The notes below the pieces were generated by a model. It ran no database searches. It was not told where the DNA came from and was given only the letters and a program-made list of their open reading frames with translations. The position numbers were made by a program, and so were the translations under genes. Shown piece after piece: positions 45,004-51,783 of a stretch of 64,000 nucleotides of DNA. Every line of letters begins with the position of its first letter. Position 1 is the first letter of the stretch. The stretch comes from a virus: IMG/VR virus record IMGVR_UViG_3300032093_000042, positions 40,909 through 104,908 of that record; one strand, written 5' to 3'.

Positions 45004-45027
45004 CCCCAACGAAAGTTGGGGTTTTTT
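45004..45027. terminator. Bidirectional terminator between capsid and Mom-like genes
   Basis: A perfect stem CCCCAAC (45004-45010) / GTTGGGG (45015-45021) with a GAAA tetraloop and a T6 tail on the plus strand. The opposite strand also has a T-run, so it can end both the capsid transcript and the convergent Mom-like gene, whose stop touches it. Confidence 0.85.
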
Positions 45028-45799
45028 ATTCAAAAAATTGGTTATTATTTTGTACAATTATTTCTTGAACTTCTTCTTTGAATGAAGCATTTTTGGGGTA
45101 ATCAAGAACTTTATGTTTTAGTGATTTGACAAGTTTCTTGTTCTCTATTTTGTTGCTAATAAATTTGATATAACGATACTTGCCACTTTCACGTTTACGC
45201 CAAAATGTTCTACCTATACGTTCTTTAAGTTTATCTACACTGTGTGTTTTCCACTTAGCATATACACTTCTACTGTGTATCCATTTATAATTTGGAGGTC
45301 CATCTAAACTAACACTATAGTTGGGCATTAGTGCTACATCAACATAATTGTCTCCTTGAAAAAGAAAGCCCGTAGCTTGGTATATTGTACCTTTATGTCC
45401 TACTTCACTATCAGCATAACTTAAAATACATTTTATGTGGGGGTGTTCTTTATTGAGTAATCTAAAACTTTCAGCTATACAATAACTTTCTATATTCTTG
45501 CCGTAACCGTCTGCAATCCACAGTCTTGTTAATTCTAACACATTATTGTTAACAAGTAGTGGTGATATACTGGTACTGGCGTTTCTACCCACGGCATTTC
45601 CATATACCAATACACCTATTAATCTTTCGTTAAATCCACCAAAGAATGTACTCTCAATATATTCTTTGTAATAAACTCCATAAGCTACTGTACATAGACT
45701 CCATTTGTGAGTATAATGATTCTTTTCAATAAGTGTTTTTGCAACATTCTTATTGATGCTTTTGAGGTAAATTAATGTGGGATCAAAATACTCGGACAT
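45026..45799 (-). CDS. Mom-like DNA-modification protein (GNAT fold)
   Basis: A 257-aa protein on the opposite strand to its neighbours. It follows the pattern of phage Mu Mom-type proteins: IEKNHYTHKW near residue 24, GVLVYGNAVGR (62-72), VLELTRLWIADGYGKNIES (87-105), ILSYADSEVGHKGTIYQATGF (125-145). Mom converts adenine in phage DNA to a modified form (methylcarbamoyl-adenine in Mu) that resists restriction. The family is recognised by pattern only, and whether this protein makes the same base is not known. It has a sigma70-like promoter instead of the late motif, suggesting expression at another time. Confidence 0.75.
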   Translation of the reverse strand: MSEYFDPTLIYLKSINKNVAKTLIEKNHYTHKWSLCTVAYGVYYKEYIESTFFGGFNERLIGVLVYGNAVGRNASTSISPLLVNNNVLELTRLWIADGYGKNIESYCIAESFRLLNKEHPHIKCILSYADSEVGHKGTIYQATGFLFQGDNYVDVALMPNYSVSLDGPPNYKWIHSRSVYAKWKTHSVDKLKERIGRTFWRKRESGKYRYIKFISNKIENKKLVKSLKHKVLDYPKNASFKEEVQEIIVQNNNQFFE

Positions 45800-45805
45800 A
45801 AAACA

Positions 45806-45833
45806 AGTATATCATATGTTTGTCAAAATACAA
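45806..45833 (-). promoter_or_regulatory. Possible sigma70-type promoter of Mom-like gene
   Basis: On the minus strand TTGTAT (45833-45828) and TATACT (45811-45806) are spaced by 16 nt, with the start codon 6 nt after the -10. The -35 match is weak. No TATTTATA motif is present for this gene. Confidence 0.3.
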
Positions 45834-45852
45834 GTTTTTATATTATGTTTGA

Positions 45853-45860
45853 TATTTATA
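45853..45860 (+). promoter_or_regulatory. TATTTATA element, candidate late promoter
   Basis: An exact motif, 4 nt before the ATG at 45865, the first plus-strand gene after the capsid terminator. Confidence 0.55.
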
Positions 45861-45864
45861 TTAT

Positions 45865-46788
45865 ATGAAAATTTTTATTTTATCAGTTTTATCTCTTAGT
45901 GTATTAACCAGCTGTAAAACGCCGAATGTAGATAAAATACAAAAAACAAAAGACGCTTTGACCGAAACCAGAGTAGAAAAGGCTAAAAATAACGATGAAA
46001 AATTGCAAGTTGTTTCTACACTTGCGGCGGGTACAGATTATTCTTTGAAAGCTGTAACAAATCCGCCTGTACAAGTTAAAACTGCTTTAGACTATAATAG
46101 TAGAATATTAAGTATTGCGGGCAATCCAAATGTTGATGAACTAAACAAGATGAAACAAATTACGGATTTGTTGAACAGTGAAATTGAAAAAGAAAAAGAA
46201 AAGGGTGGTAAATTATTAAAAGAAAAAGATGTATTAATACAAGATTTACAAAATAAACAAAAAGAAATACACGATAGATACGAAGCTCAAATAAAAGGAC
46301 TTGAAATACAAGCTTCTCAGGTTGCTAAAAAAGCTGATGCTTTACAAATAACCGTTGATGAGGTGAACAGTTGGATGGGATTAGGTGGAGTAATGTATGG
46401 ATTAAAAAGATTTGTAACTATAGGTGTTACAGGAATATTAATATTTTTAGTGTGTTTTATGGTTTTAAGATTTTTGGCAGCGACGAATCCTATTGCAGGT
46501 GCAATATTTTCAATAGTCGAACATATAGTTGGCATGTTCATTAATATTTTAAAAGGACTTGCTCCGAAAGCTTTGCAATTTAGTAATCATATTGAATTGC
46601 CTATCTTTAATAAGTACAAAGATACTTTGGATACGGTTGTGGATACACTTGAAAATTTAAAAACCATTCAAAAAAGAGCTAATGTTCAAGTAACATTAAA
46701 CGATGTGTTTGTTGAATTAGATAAAAATTTAGATTCACAAGAAAAGATTTTAGTAGGAGAATTAAAATCAATTAATAAATATGGATAA
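45865..46788 (+). CDS. Lipoprotein with coiled coil and membrane segments
   Basis: A 307-aa protein. Residues 1-17 are a lipoprotein signal peptide with lipobox L-T-S-C17. Residues about 90-165 are a charged coiled coil. Residues 183-206 (VTIGVTGILIFLVCFMVLRF) are a clear transmembrane helix, followed by a second hydrophobic segment (210-230) and a helical C-terminus. A lipid anchor, a periplasmic-length coil and an inner-membrane span recall spanin-type lysis proteins or envelope-acting superinfection factors, but no family is recognised. It is transcribed from its own late-type motif between head and neck genes. Confidence 0.6.
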   Translation: MKIFILSVLSLSVLTSCKTPNVDKIQKTKDALTETRVEKAKNNDEKLQVVSTLAAGTDYSLKAVTNPPVQVKTALDYNSRILSIAGNPNVDELNKMKQITDLLNSEIEKEKEKGGKLLKEKDVLIQDLQNKQKEIHDRYEAQIKGLEIQASQVAKKADALQITVDEVNSWMGLGGVMYGLKRFVTIGVTGILIFLVCFMVLRFLAATNPIAGAIFSIVEHIVGMFINILKGLAPKALQFSNHIELPIFNKYKDTLDTVVDTLENLKTIQKRANVQVTLNDVFVELDKNLDSQEKILVGELKSINKYG

Positions 46789-46796
46789 TATTTATA
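46789..46796 (+). promoter_or_regulatory. TATTTATA element, candidate late promoter
   Basis: An exact motif overlapping the end of the lipoprotein stop region, 3 nt before the ATG at 46800. Confidence 0.5.
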
Positions 46797-46799
46797 ACT

Positions 46800-47402
46800 A
46801 TGATCAAATTTAACGATTTAATGGATAATGAAGAGTTGTGTGGCATGACTCTTGCACAAGACGCAGTTGTTAGTGATAATTTAAAATATCATCTTGAAAA
46901 ACAAATACCATTAAGTGAAAATATTTTTAGAACTTATAGCGATAGTTATTTTGAGTTGTTGGAAGAAGTTCGTAGTTTATATCTCAACAACCAAATTGAA
47001 TTATGTGATCCAGACGCTGAATTGGTGGAAAGTGATCTTGGTAAAAAAGAACTCTTCGAAGGTAGAGAAGTTTATTTGGATGCACCTATTGAAGTAGATG
47101 AAGACATTTTGATGGAAGCTAAACATCGGGGTAGAAATGTCACTCTTAATAGACCAATTAGAACTCCAGGCGGACCAAAGAAGTATGCTGTGTATGTAAA
47201 ATCAAAAAGTGGCAAAATTAAAAAAGTAACATTTGGAGATCCTAATTTGAGAGTCAGAGGTCGTAGTAAAGCTCGCCGTAAGAGTTTTGCTGCTAGACAT
47301 AAATGTGCACAAAAGAAAGATAGAACGACTGCTGGATATTGGAGTTGTCGTAGTCATCGTATTCGTAGTTTAGGCAATAAAGGCAGAGGCAAGTACTGGT
47401 AA
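46800..47402 (+). CDS. Conserved phage protein with basic Cys-containing C-terminus
   Basis: A 200-aa protein. The N-terminal 100 residues are acidic and helical. The C-terminal 85 residues are very basic and look conserved in T4-like phages: GGPKKYAVYVKSKSGKIKKV, FGDPNLRVRGRSKARRKSF, then HKC...TAGYWSC and a RGKYW end. The Lys/Arg-rich pattern with paired cysteines suggests nucleic-acid binding. It ends with a one-base overlap (TAATG) with the next gene. I do not know a function for this family. Confidence 0.55.
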   Translation: MIKFNDLMDNEELCGMTLAQDAVVSDNLKYHLEKQIPLSENIFRTYSDSYFELLEEVRSLYLNNQIELCDPDAELVESDLGKKELFEGREVYLDAPIEVDEDILMEAKHRGRNVTLNRPIRTPGGPKKYAVYVKSKSGKIKKVTFGDPNLRVRGRSKARRKSFAARHKCAQKKDRTTAGYWSCRSHRIRSLGNKGRGKYW

Positions 47403-47668
47403 TGAATCTGCCGTTCACAGAAAAGTTGTTGGGTAATAATCAGTATATAAGAGAATTTGATGCTGATGTAGATACTCATGAATTAGAATGGCATATAGAT
47501 CGTGAAGATAGAACAATAGAAGTTATAGAAAATGTGGATTGGCAAGTTCAATTAGATAATAATCTACCACAATTACTTAGAGAAACAATATTTATACCTA
47601 AAGAAACATATCACCGTGTAATAAAAGGTAACGGTAATTTAAAAGTAAAAATAACAAAACACATATGA
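47402..47668 (+). CDS. Small conserved phage protein (cupin-like pattern)
   Basis: An 88-aa protein with DTHELEWHIDREDRTIEVIE in the middle and IFIPKETYHRVIKGNGNLKV near the end. The His/Glu spacing and the short beta strands recall a small cupin-like barrel. It is recognised as a conserved small protein of T4-like marine and freshwater phages rather than by a known activity. It is translationally coupled on both sides (1-base and 4-base overlaps). Confidence 0.55.
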   Translation: MNLPFTEKLLGNNQYIREFDADVDTHELEWHIDREDRTIEVIENVDWQVQLDNNLPQLLRETIFIPKETYHRVIKGNGNLKVKITKHI

Positions 47669-48975
47669 AACTTATAGATTTATTAAACGAAGTAAAAATG
47701 TATAAAAGTTTGGGTTTGACTGCTGACGGTATTATCCCACTAGATACGTTTGTATGTGAATGTAAAAATTGCGTAAATCAATCTCTATATGAAGCTATAA
47801 ATGATGCCGATAACAATTTGAATATATATTTGACCGAAGCGAACAAAAAGGAGCCTATTAGTTATGAGCTGGCCGAATTAATGAAGAATATTATCCGTGA
47901 CACTCGAGGAAGACTAAAACTATTGAGTGTATTAAGCGATCCAAAAACACTGAAGTCTTTCTTGGATGACAAAGGATATTTGACTGCAATTTTATATTTG
48001 GCTCCATCTGATTCATCGGGTCATGAAGTGTGTCCAAAGAAAAGTCCAGAATGTAACGCTGGTTGTTTGAATTTTGCTGGTAACCCTGCATATCTAAAAG
48101 CAAAATTAGCAGCAAGAACTAGAAAAACTCGTTGGTTGTTTGGTGATAAATTGACATCTGATGAGATGAAAAATATTCCTACAGATCCAAAAATTATAGA
48201 TAGATTTTATGGCAAAGGTAGACCCGGACCAGAAGGCAAGCGTGGTAGAATATTGAACCCAATGCGCCCTGAAGACTTCATCGAAAGATTGCAAATTGAA
48301 ATGGAGTTTTTGAAAAAAGTGGCTGATAAATACAATTTAAAGTTGGCAGTTAGATTAAACGGCACGAGCGATATTGATTTTCATAAAAAATTGGAAAGTT
48401 GGAAATTTGCAAATCCAGATGTTAAATTTTATGACTATACAGCTGTGTTTAAATGGGCAATGCAAAGTCTCGAAGATCCTTCAAACCCACATATGACTTT
48501 TTCAAGAAAAGAAACTTTACAAAATAATATAGAATGTGAAAAATATTTGAAGTCAGGCGGTAATATTTCTGCAATATTTGATGAATTACCAGAATATTAT
48601 CGTGGTTATAAAGTAATTGATGCAGATAGAACCGATTTAAGATTTTTAGACGATGTTGATCGTCCGATTGATCCCGATACAGGTAAACCCGTGGGTGTAA
48701 TCGCCGGATTAAAGATGAAGGGATTTAGGTTAAAGGACGCATTTGCATTGGGTATAATACAAAATAAGGGACCGGAAGATACATTTGTAATAAGAACCAA
48801 GGAATTGAGGGAAAGATTTGGAGATAAGTATTTTACACAAAAAATCTATTGGGGTGATCGTGCGCCAACAGAGCCAAACAATATTACTGCTAAACAGATC
48901 TATAAAGATAAAATCAAGAATTATTTAAATAAAATTTTAAGTAAATTGAAAGGTGCCGCCGATAAAACGAATTAA
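47665..48975 (+). CDS. GP88-family phage protein with L-x-E leader
   Basis: A 436-aa protein. Residues 1-9 (MKLIDLLNE) look like a cleavable leader. The core matches the GP88 family known from mycobacteriophages and other phages: a cysteine cluster CPKKSPECNAGC (123-134), RLNGTSDIDF (230-239), FYDYTAVFKW (255-264), and a later DLRFLDDVDRPID/VIAGLKMKG segment. An additional Cys group (C31, C33, C36) precedes it. The arrangement suggests a metal- or cluster-binding enzyme, but the family has no established activity that I know of. It overlaps the preceding gene by 4 bases. Confidence 0.65.
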   Translation: MKLIDLLNEVKMYKSLGLTADGIIPLDTFVCECKNCVNQSLYEAINDADNNLNIYLTEANKKEPISYELAELMKNIIRDTRGRLKLLSVLSDPKTLKSFLDDKGYLTAILYLAPSDSSGHEVCPKKSPECNAGCLNFAGNPAYLKAKLAARTRKTRWLFGDKLTSDEMKNIPTDPKIIDRFYGKGRPGPEGKRGRILNPMRPEDFIERLQIEMEFLKKVADKYNLKLAVRLNGTSDIDFHKKLESWKFANPDVKFYDYTAVFKWAMQSLEDPSNPHMTFSRKETLQNNIECEKYLKSGGNISAIFDELPEYYRGYKVIDADRTDLRFLDDVDRPIDPDTGKPVGVIAGLKMKGFRLKDAFALGIIQNKGPEDTFVIRTKELRERFGDKYFTQKIYWGDRAPTEPNNITAKQIYKDKIKNYLNKILSKLKGAADKTN

Positions 48976-49028
48976 AAATATGATATGTAAATTAACAAAT
49001 TATAAACTGTATATTTTTGTTGTTTAGA

Positions 49029-49036
49029 TATTTATA
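49029..49036 (+). promoter_or_regulatory. TATTTATA element, candidate late promoter
   Basis: An exact motif in a 65-bp gap, 4 nt before the neck-gene ATG at 49041. Confidence 0.55.
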
Positions 49037-49040
49037 ATTA

Positions 49041-50327
49041 ATGAGTGCTAATTTGGACCAAGACAGAGTGAGGTGGCCTGGGAGTGGAAGTGCTGTTAAT
49101 AGCGGCAGTGTTCCATTCGGCTATTATCTAGACGAAACCTGTACATCAGGCGAGACTACATTTGAAAATGATTGTAGTAGCAGCGCGATGTGGGCAGCAA
49201 AACGTCTTGGATACCCGATTGTTGACATAGAAATGATTGATGTCAATTTTTATGCTTGTTTTGAAGAAGCTACGTTAGAATATAATCGTGTAATTAATGA
49301 ATTTAATATCGTAAATAACTTAGTATCATTACAAGGTTTACCACAAAGTAAGTACGATAATTTAACCGGGTTGGCAATGAAAAGTACAGGGTTGCCTTAT
49401 GTTGTACAACTAAGCAAACAATATGGCGCAGAAGCATTGGTCGGTGGAGAATATGAAGTAAAAAGAAATTATATTAGTATTACAGGCAGTAGCAATCCGG
49501 CTAATACAAATCAAGTCTATGACTTAAATGCTTTAATAGGCGAAAATATAGAACATCTTACTGGATCTAGAATAGAAGTGAAAAGAGTGTTTCATTACAG
49601 ACCACCAGCTATAGCACGTATTTATGATCCATTTAGTATGACAGGTATGAGCTACAGCAACGTACTTACCGAAATGGGATTTAGCGCATATAGTCCAGCA
49701 ACACAATTCTTAATGACTCCTATATTTGAGGATTTGGAACGTGTACAAGCAATTGAATTCAACGATATGGTTAGAAAAAGTGCTTATAGCTTTGAAATAT
49801 TAGGAAACAACAAATTAAGAATATTTCCTATACCAACCGACAGTTTTAAAATTTATATAGATTATATCGTTGAAAGTGAACGTGATATAACAAACTTTTA
49901 CAGCGGATCTCGTTACGAATATATTAGTGATCCAAGCGATGTGCCTTACGAAAATTGTACTTACTGCAAAATTAATCAGCCTGGCAAACAATGGATTAAA
50001 AAATATTTTCTAGCTTTATGTAAAGAAACACTCGGTCGTATTCTTCAAAAATATAGTACCGTTCCAATTCCGGGTGGTGAAGTTACATTAGACGGTGCCG
50101 AATTAAGATCCGAAGCTAAAGAAGAAAAAGACACTTTGCTTGAAAAATTAAGAGATATGTTGGAAAAAACCTTGAGGGTTACACAATTGGAAAACAAGGG
50201 CAAAGAAGGTGAAGAAATGCAAAAGATGTTAGCTAGAGTACCACTACACATTTATATAGGGGTTTGGGCGTTTTTATTAATATATATTAATATATGGACA
50301 AACATCAATGTGGTATCTGCGGTTTAA
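49041..50327 (+). CDS. gp13: Neck protein, gp13-like, with aberrant C-terminal extension
   Basis: A 428-aa protein. It shows the neck-protein pattern of T4-like phages: AAKRLGYPIVDIEMIDVNFYACFEEA (about 55-80), a FHYRPPAIARIYDPF segment, and WIKKYFLALCKETLGRIL followed by IPGGEVTLDGAELR and a long helix. The family usually ends near a VP-x-x-IY-x-G motif, here VPLHIYIG ending at Gly407. The 21 residues after it (starting VWAFLLIYINIW) are hydrophobic and run into the start of the downstream endonuclease gene, as if an insertion had removed the native stop. gp13 and gp14 seal the filled head and dock the tail. Confidence 0.75.
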   Translation: MSANLDQDRVRWPGSGSAVNSGSVPFGYYLDETCTSGETTFENDCSSSAMWAAKRLGYPIVDIEMIDVNFYACFEEATLEYNRVINEFNIVNNLVSLQGLPQSKYDNLTGLAMKSTGLPYVVQLSKQYGAEALVGGEYEVKRNYISITGSSNPANTNQVYDLNALIGENIEHLTGSRIEVKRVFHYRPPAIARIYDPFSMTGMSYSNVLTEMGFSAYSPATQFLMTPIFEDLERVQAIEFNDMVRKSAYSFEILGNNKLRIFPIPTDSFKIYIDYIVESERDITNFYSGSRYEYISDPSDVPYENCTYCKINQPGKQWIKKYFLALCKETLGRILQKYSTVPIPGGEVTLDGAELRSEAKEEKDTLLEKLRDMLEKTLRVTQLENKGKEGEEMQKMLARVPLHIYIGVWAFLLIYINIWTNINVVSAV

Positions 50328-51188
50328 AATATAAAAGTACACGATCTTTATCAATTCATATAAAATCTTCACATAAAATATCAACTGAAGAATATTATAT
50401 AAAATATATTAATATAAATAAAAGTGAATGTAGTTATTGTAAATCTAAAACAAGATTTGTGTCTCTAGGAGATGGGTATTCAAAATACTGTGGTATTAAA
50501 TGTTCAAAAGTACATTATTATAGTGATGTAAATAATAGGATTTTTGTATCGGAGAAAACAAAGATTGCTATGAAAAATCCTATCGTTAAAGAAAAAATGT
50601 CTAAGTTTTTTTTGAAAAAAAAAATCAAAGGAAACTTTAGAAAAAATGAGCATATCCAGTAAAAAAAGATTTGAAGATGAAAATTTTAAAAAAAAGATAT
50701 ATACCAAAGAAAGAAATGAAAAAATATCAATAGCAAAAAAGAAATATTGGGATACACATCCGGAAGAGAAAAAACGTGTGGGTCAAATATGGAAAACGTT
50801 GAAAGAAGAAGACGAATCCAGGTGGAGGGAAAATTTATTAAGAGCATCTAGGTTAGGATTTAAAAAAATTTTTTCTCCATCAGGAAACACATCGTTGGAG
50901 GAAAAATTATATAAACAACTAGAGTTAGAAAATATAAAATATATACCACAATATGTTATAGATTATAAAGTATTTGACGCGTATTTACCTGATTATAATC
51001 TAGTAATTGAGGTAGATGGTATGTTTTGGCATCCAAAATCGTTGGACGAGTGTAAATATAAATTTCAAAAAACATCATATTTTAATGATTTAGAAAAAGA
51101 AAATTTATTAAAACAAAAAGATATAAAATTAATACGAATACGAGAAAATGAATTTCCAGAATCAATCATTAACGTTATAAATAAATAA
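50294..51188 (+). pseudogene. Frameshifted homing endonuclease (zinc finger plus Vsr-like nuclease) after gp13
   Basis: Two overlapping frames encode one protein. 50294-50662 (122 aa) has a C2H2-like finger (CGICGLKYKSTRSLSIHIK) and a second Cys cluster. 50646-51188 (180 aa) has NUMOD-like repeats (SKKRFEDENFKKKI) and a nuclease domain with YKVFDAYLPDYNLVIEVDG and FWHP, of the Vsr/DUF559 PD-(D/E)xK type. Skipping one base in the T8-G-A10 tract (50606-50624) joins them as ...KSKETLEKMSISSKKRFED, which restores a NUMOD3-like motif. So this is a decayed gene, a slippage-dependent gene or a homopolymer sequencing error. It overlaps the gp13 end by 34 bases. Confidence 0.7.
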
Positions 51189-51196
51189 TATTTATA

Positions 51197-51204
51197 TATT
51201 TATA
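51197..51204 (+). promoter_or_regulatory. Tandem TATTTATA elements, candidate late promoter
   Basis: Two overlapping-phase copies, at 51189-51196 and 51197-51204. The second ends 6 nt before the gp14-like ATG at 51211. They would restore transcription downstream of the endonuclease insertion. Confidence 0.5.
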
Positions 51205-51210
51205 TATTAT

Positions 51211-51780
51211 ATGGCAGCCCCAGTAACACCACAATATCCAAAACAAAATCCAACCTTTCCCCAATATTGGACAAATGGTAGAAAAGATATTGGTATATAT
51301 AATCCCAATTATTCGCCAGGAAGATATTTTTCTCCCAGAGACATTAATATGTTGAGTTCGGTTAATGCCGAATTGTTGGGTGATATTATTGAAAACGTAG
51401 TACAAGTGTTTAAGATCGCTACATATGAAACTGTTATCAACATATACGGCGAAAGTAGTAGTGAAAAAGGTAAAGTATTTTATCCGGGCATTAATATGAC
51501 TGCTTTAATTCAACGTGAAGATTTAAATGCAGAAAATCAACAATTTGGTCCTGACAGAAAACAGGATATTGTTTATAGATTTAGAGAACGTGATTGTATA
51601 GTTACTAACTTTTTCCCTGAAATCGGTGATTTAGTTCTTTACAATGAACGTTATTATGAAATAGATAACGTTGTACAAGAACAATTTTTAGGTGGACATC
51701 CAGATAAATCATGGAGTTTGATAGTAAATACACACTATACTAGAATAAGCAAATTGAATTTGGTAGAAAGACAAACTTAA
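51211..51780 (+). CDS. gp14: Neck / head completion protein, gp14-like
   Basis: A 189-aa protein. After a Pro-rich start, residues 45-75 read AELLGDIIENVVQVFKIATYETVINIYGESS, and later FRERDCIVTNFFPEIGDLVLYNERYYEIDNV. The IYGES motif and the order between gp13-like and gp15-like genes fit gp14 of T4-like phages (T4: 256 aa). gp14 joins gp13 to form the collar onto which the tail docks. The next gene starts 3 bases after its stop. Confidence 0.68.
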   Translation: MAAPVTPQYPKQNPTFPQYWTNGRKDIGIYNPNYSPGRYFSPRDINMLSSVNAELLGDIIENVVQVFKIATYETVINIYGESSSEKGKVFYPGINMTALIQREDLNAENQQFGPDRKQDIVYRFRERDCIVTNFFPEIGDLVLYNERYYEIDNVVQEQFLGGHPDKSWSLIVNTHYTRISKLNLVERQT

Positions 51781-51783
51781 TTT

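Noticed and set aside
45806-45826. TTGACA/TATACT promoter for the Mom-like gene
   Set aside because: The TTGACA lies only 9 nt from the -10; the alternative TTGTAT at 16 nt spacing was listed instead with low confidence.
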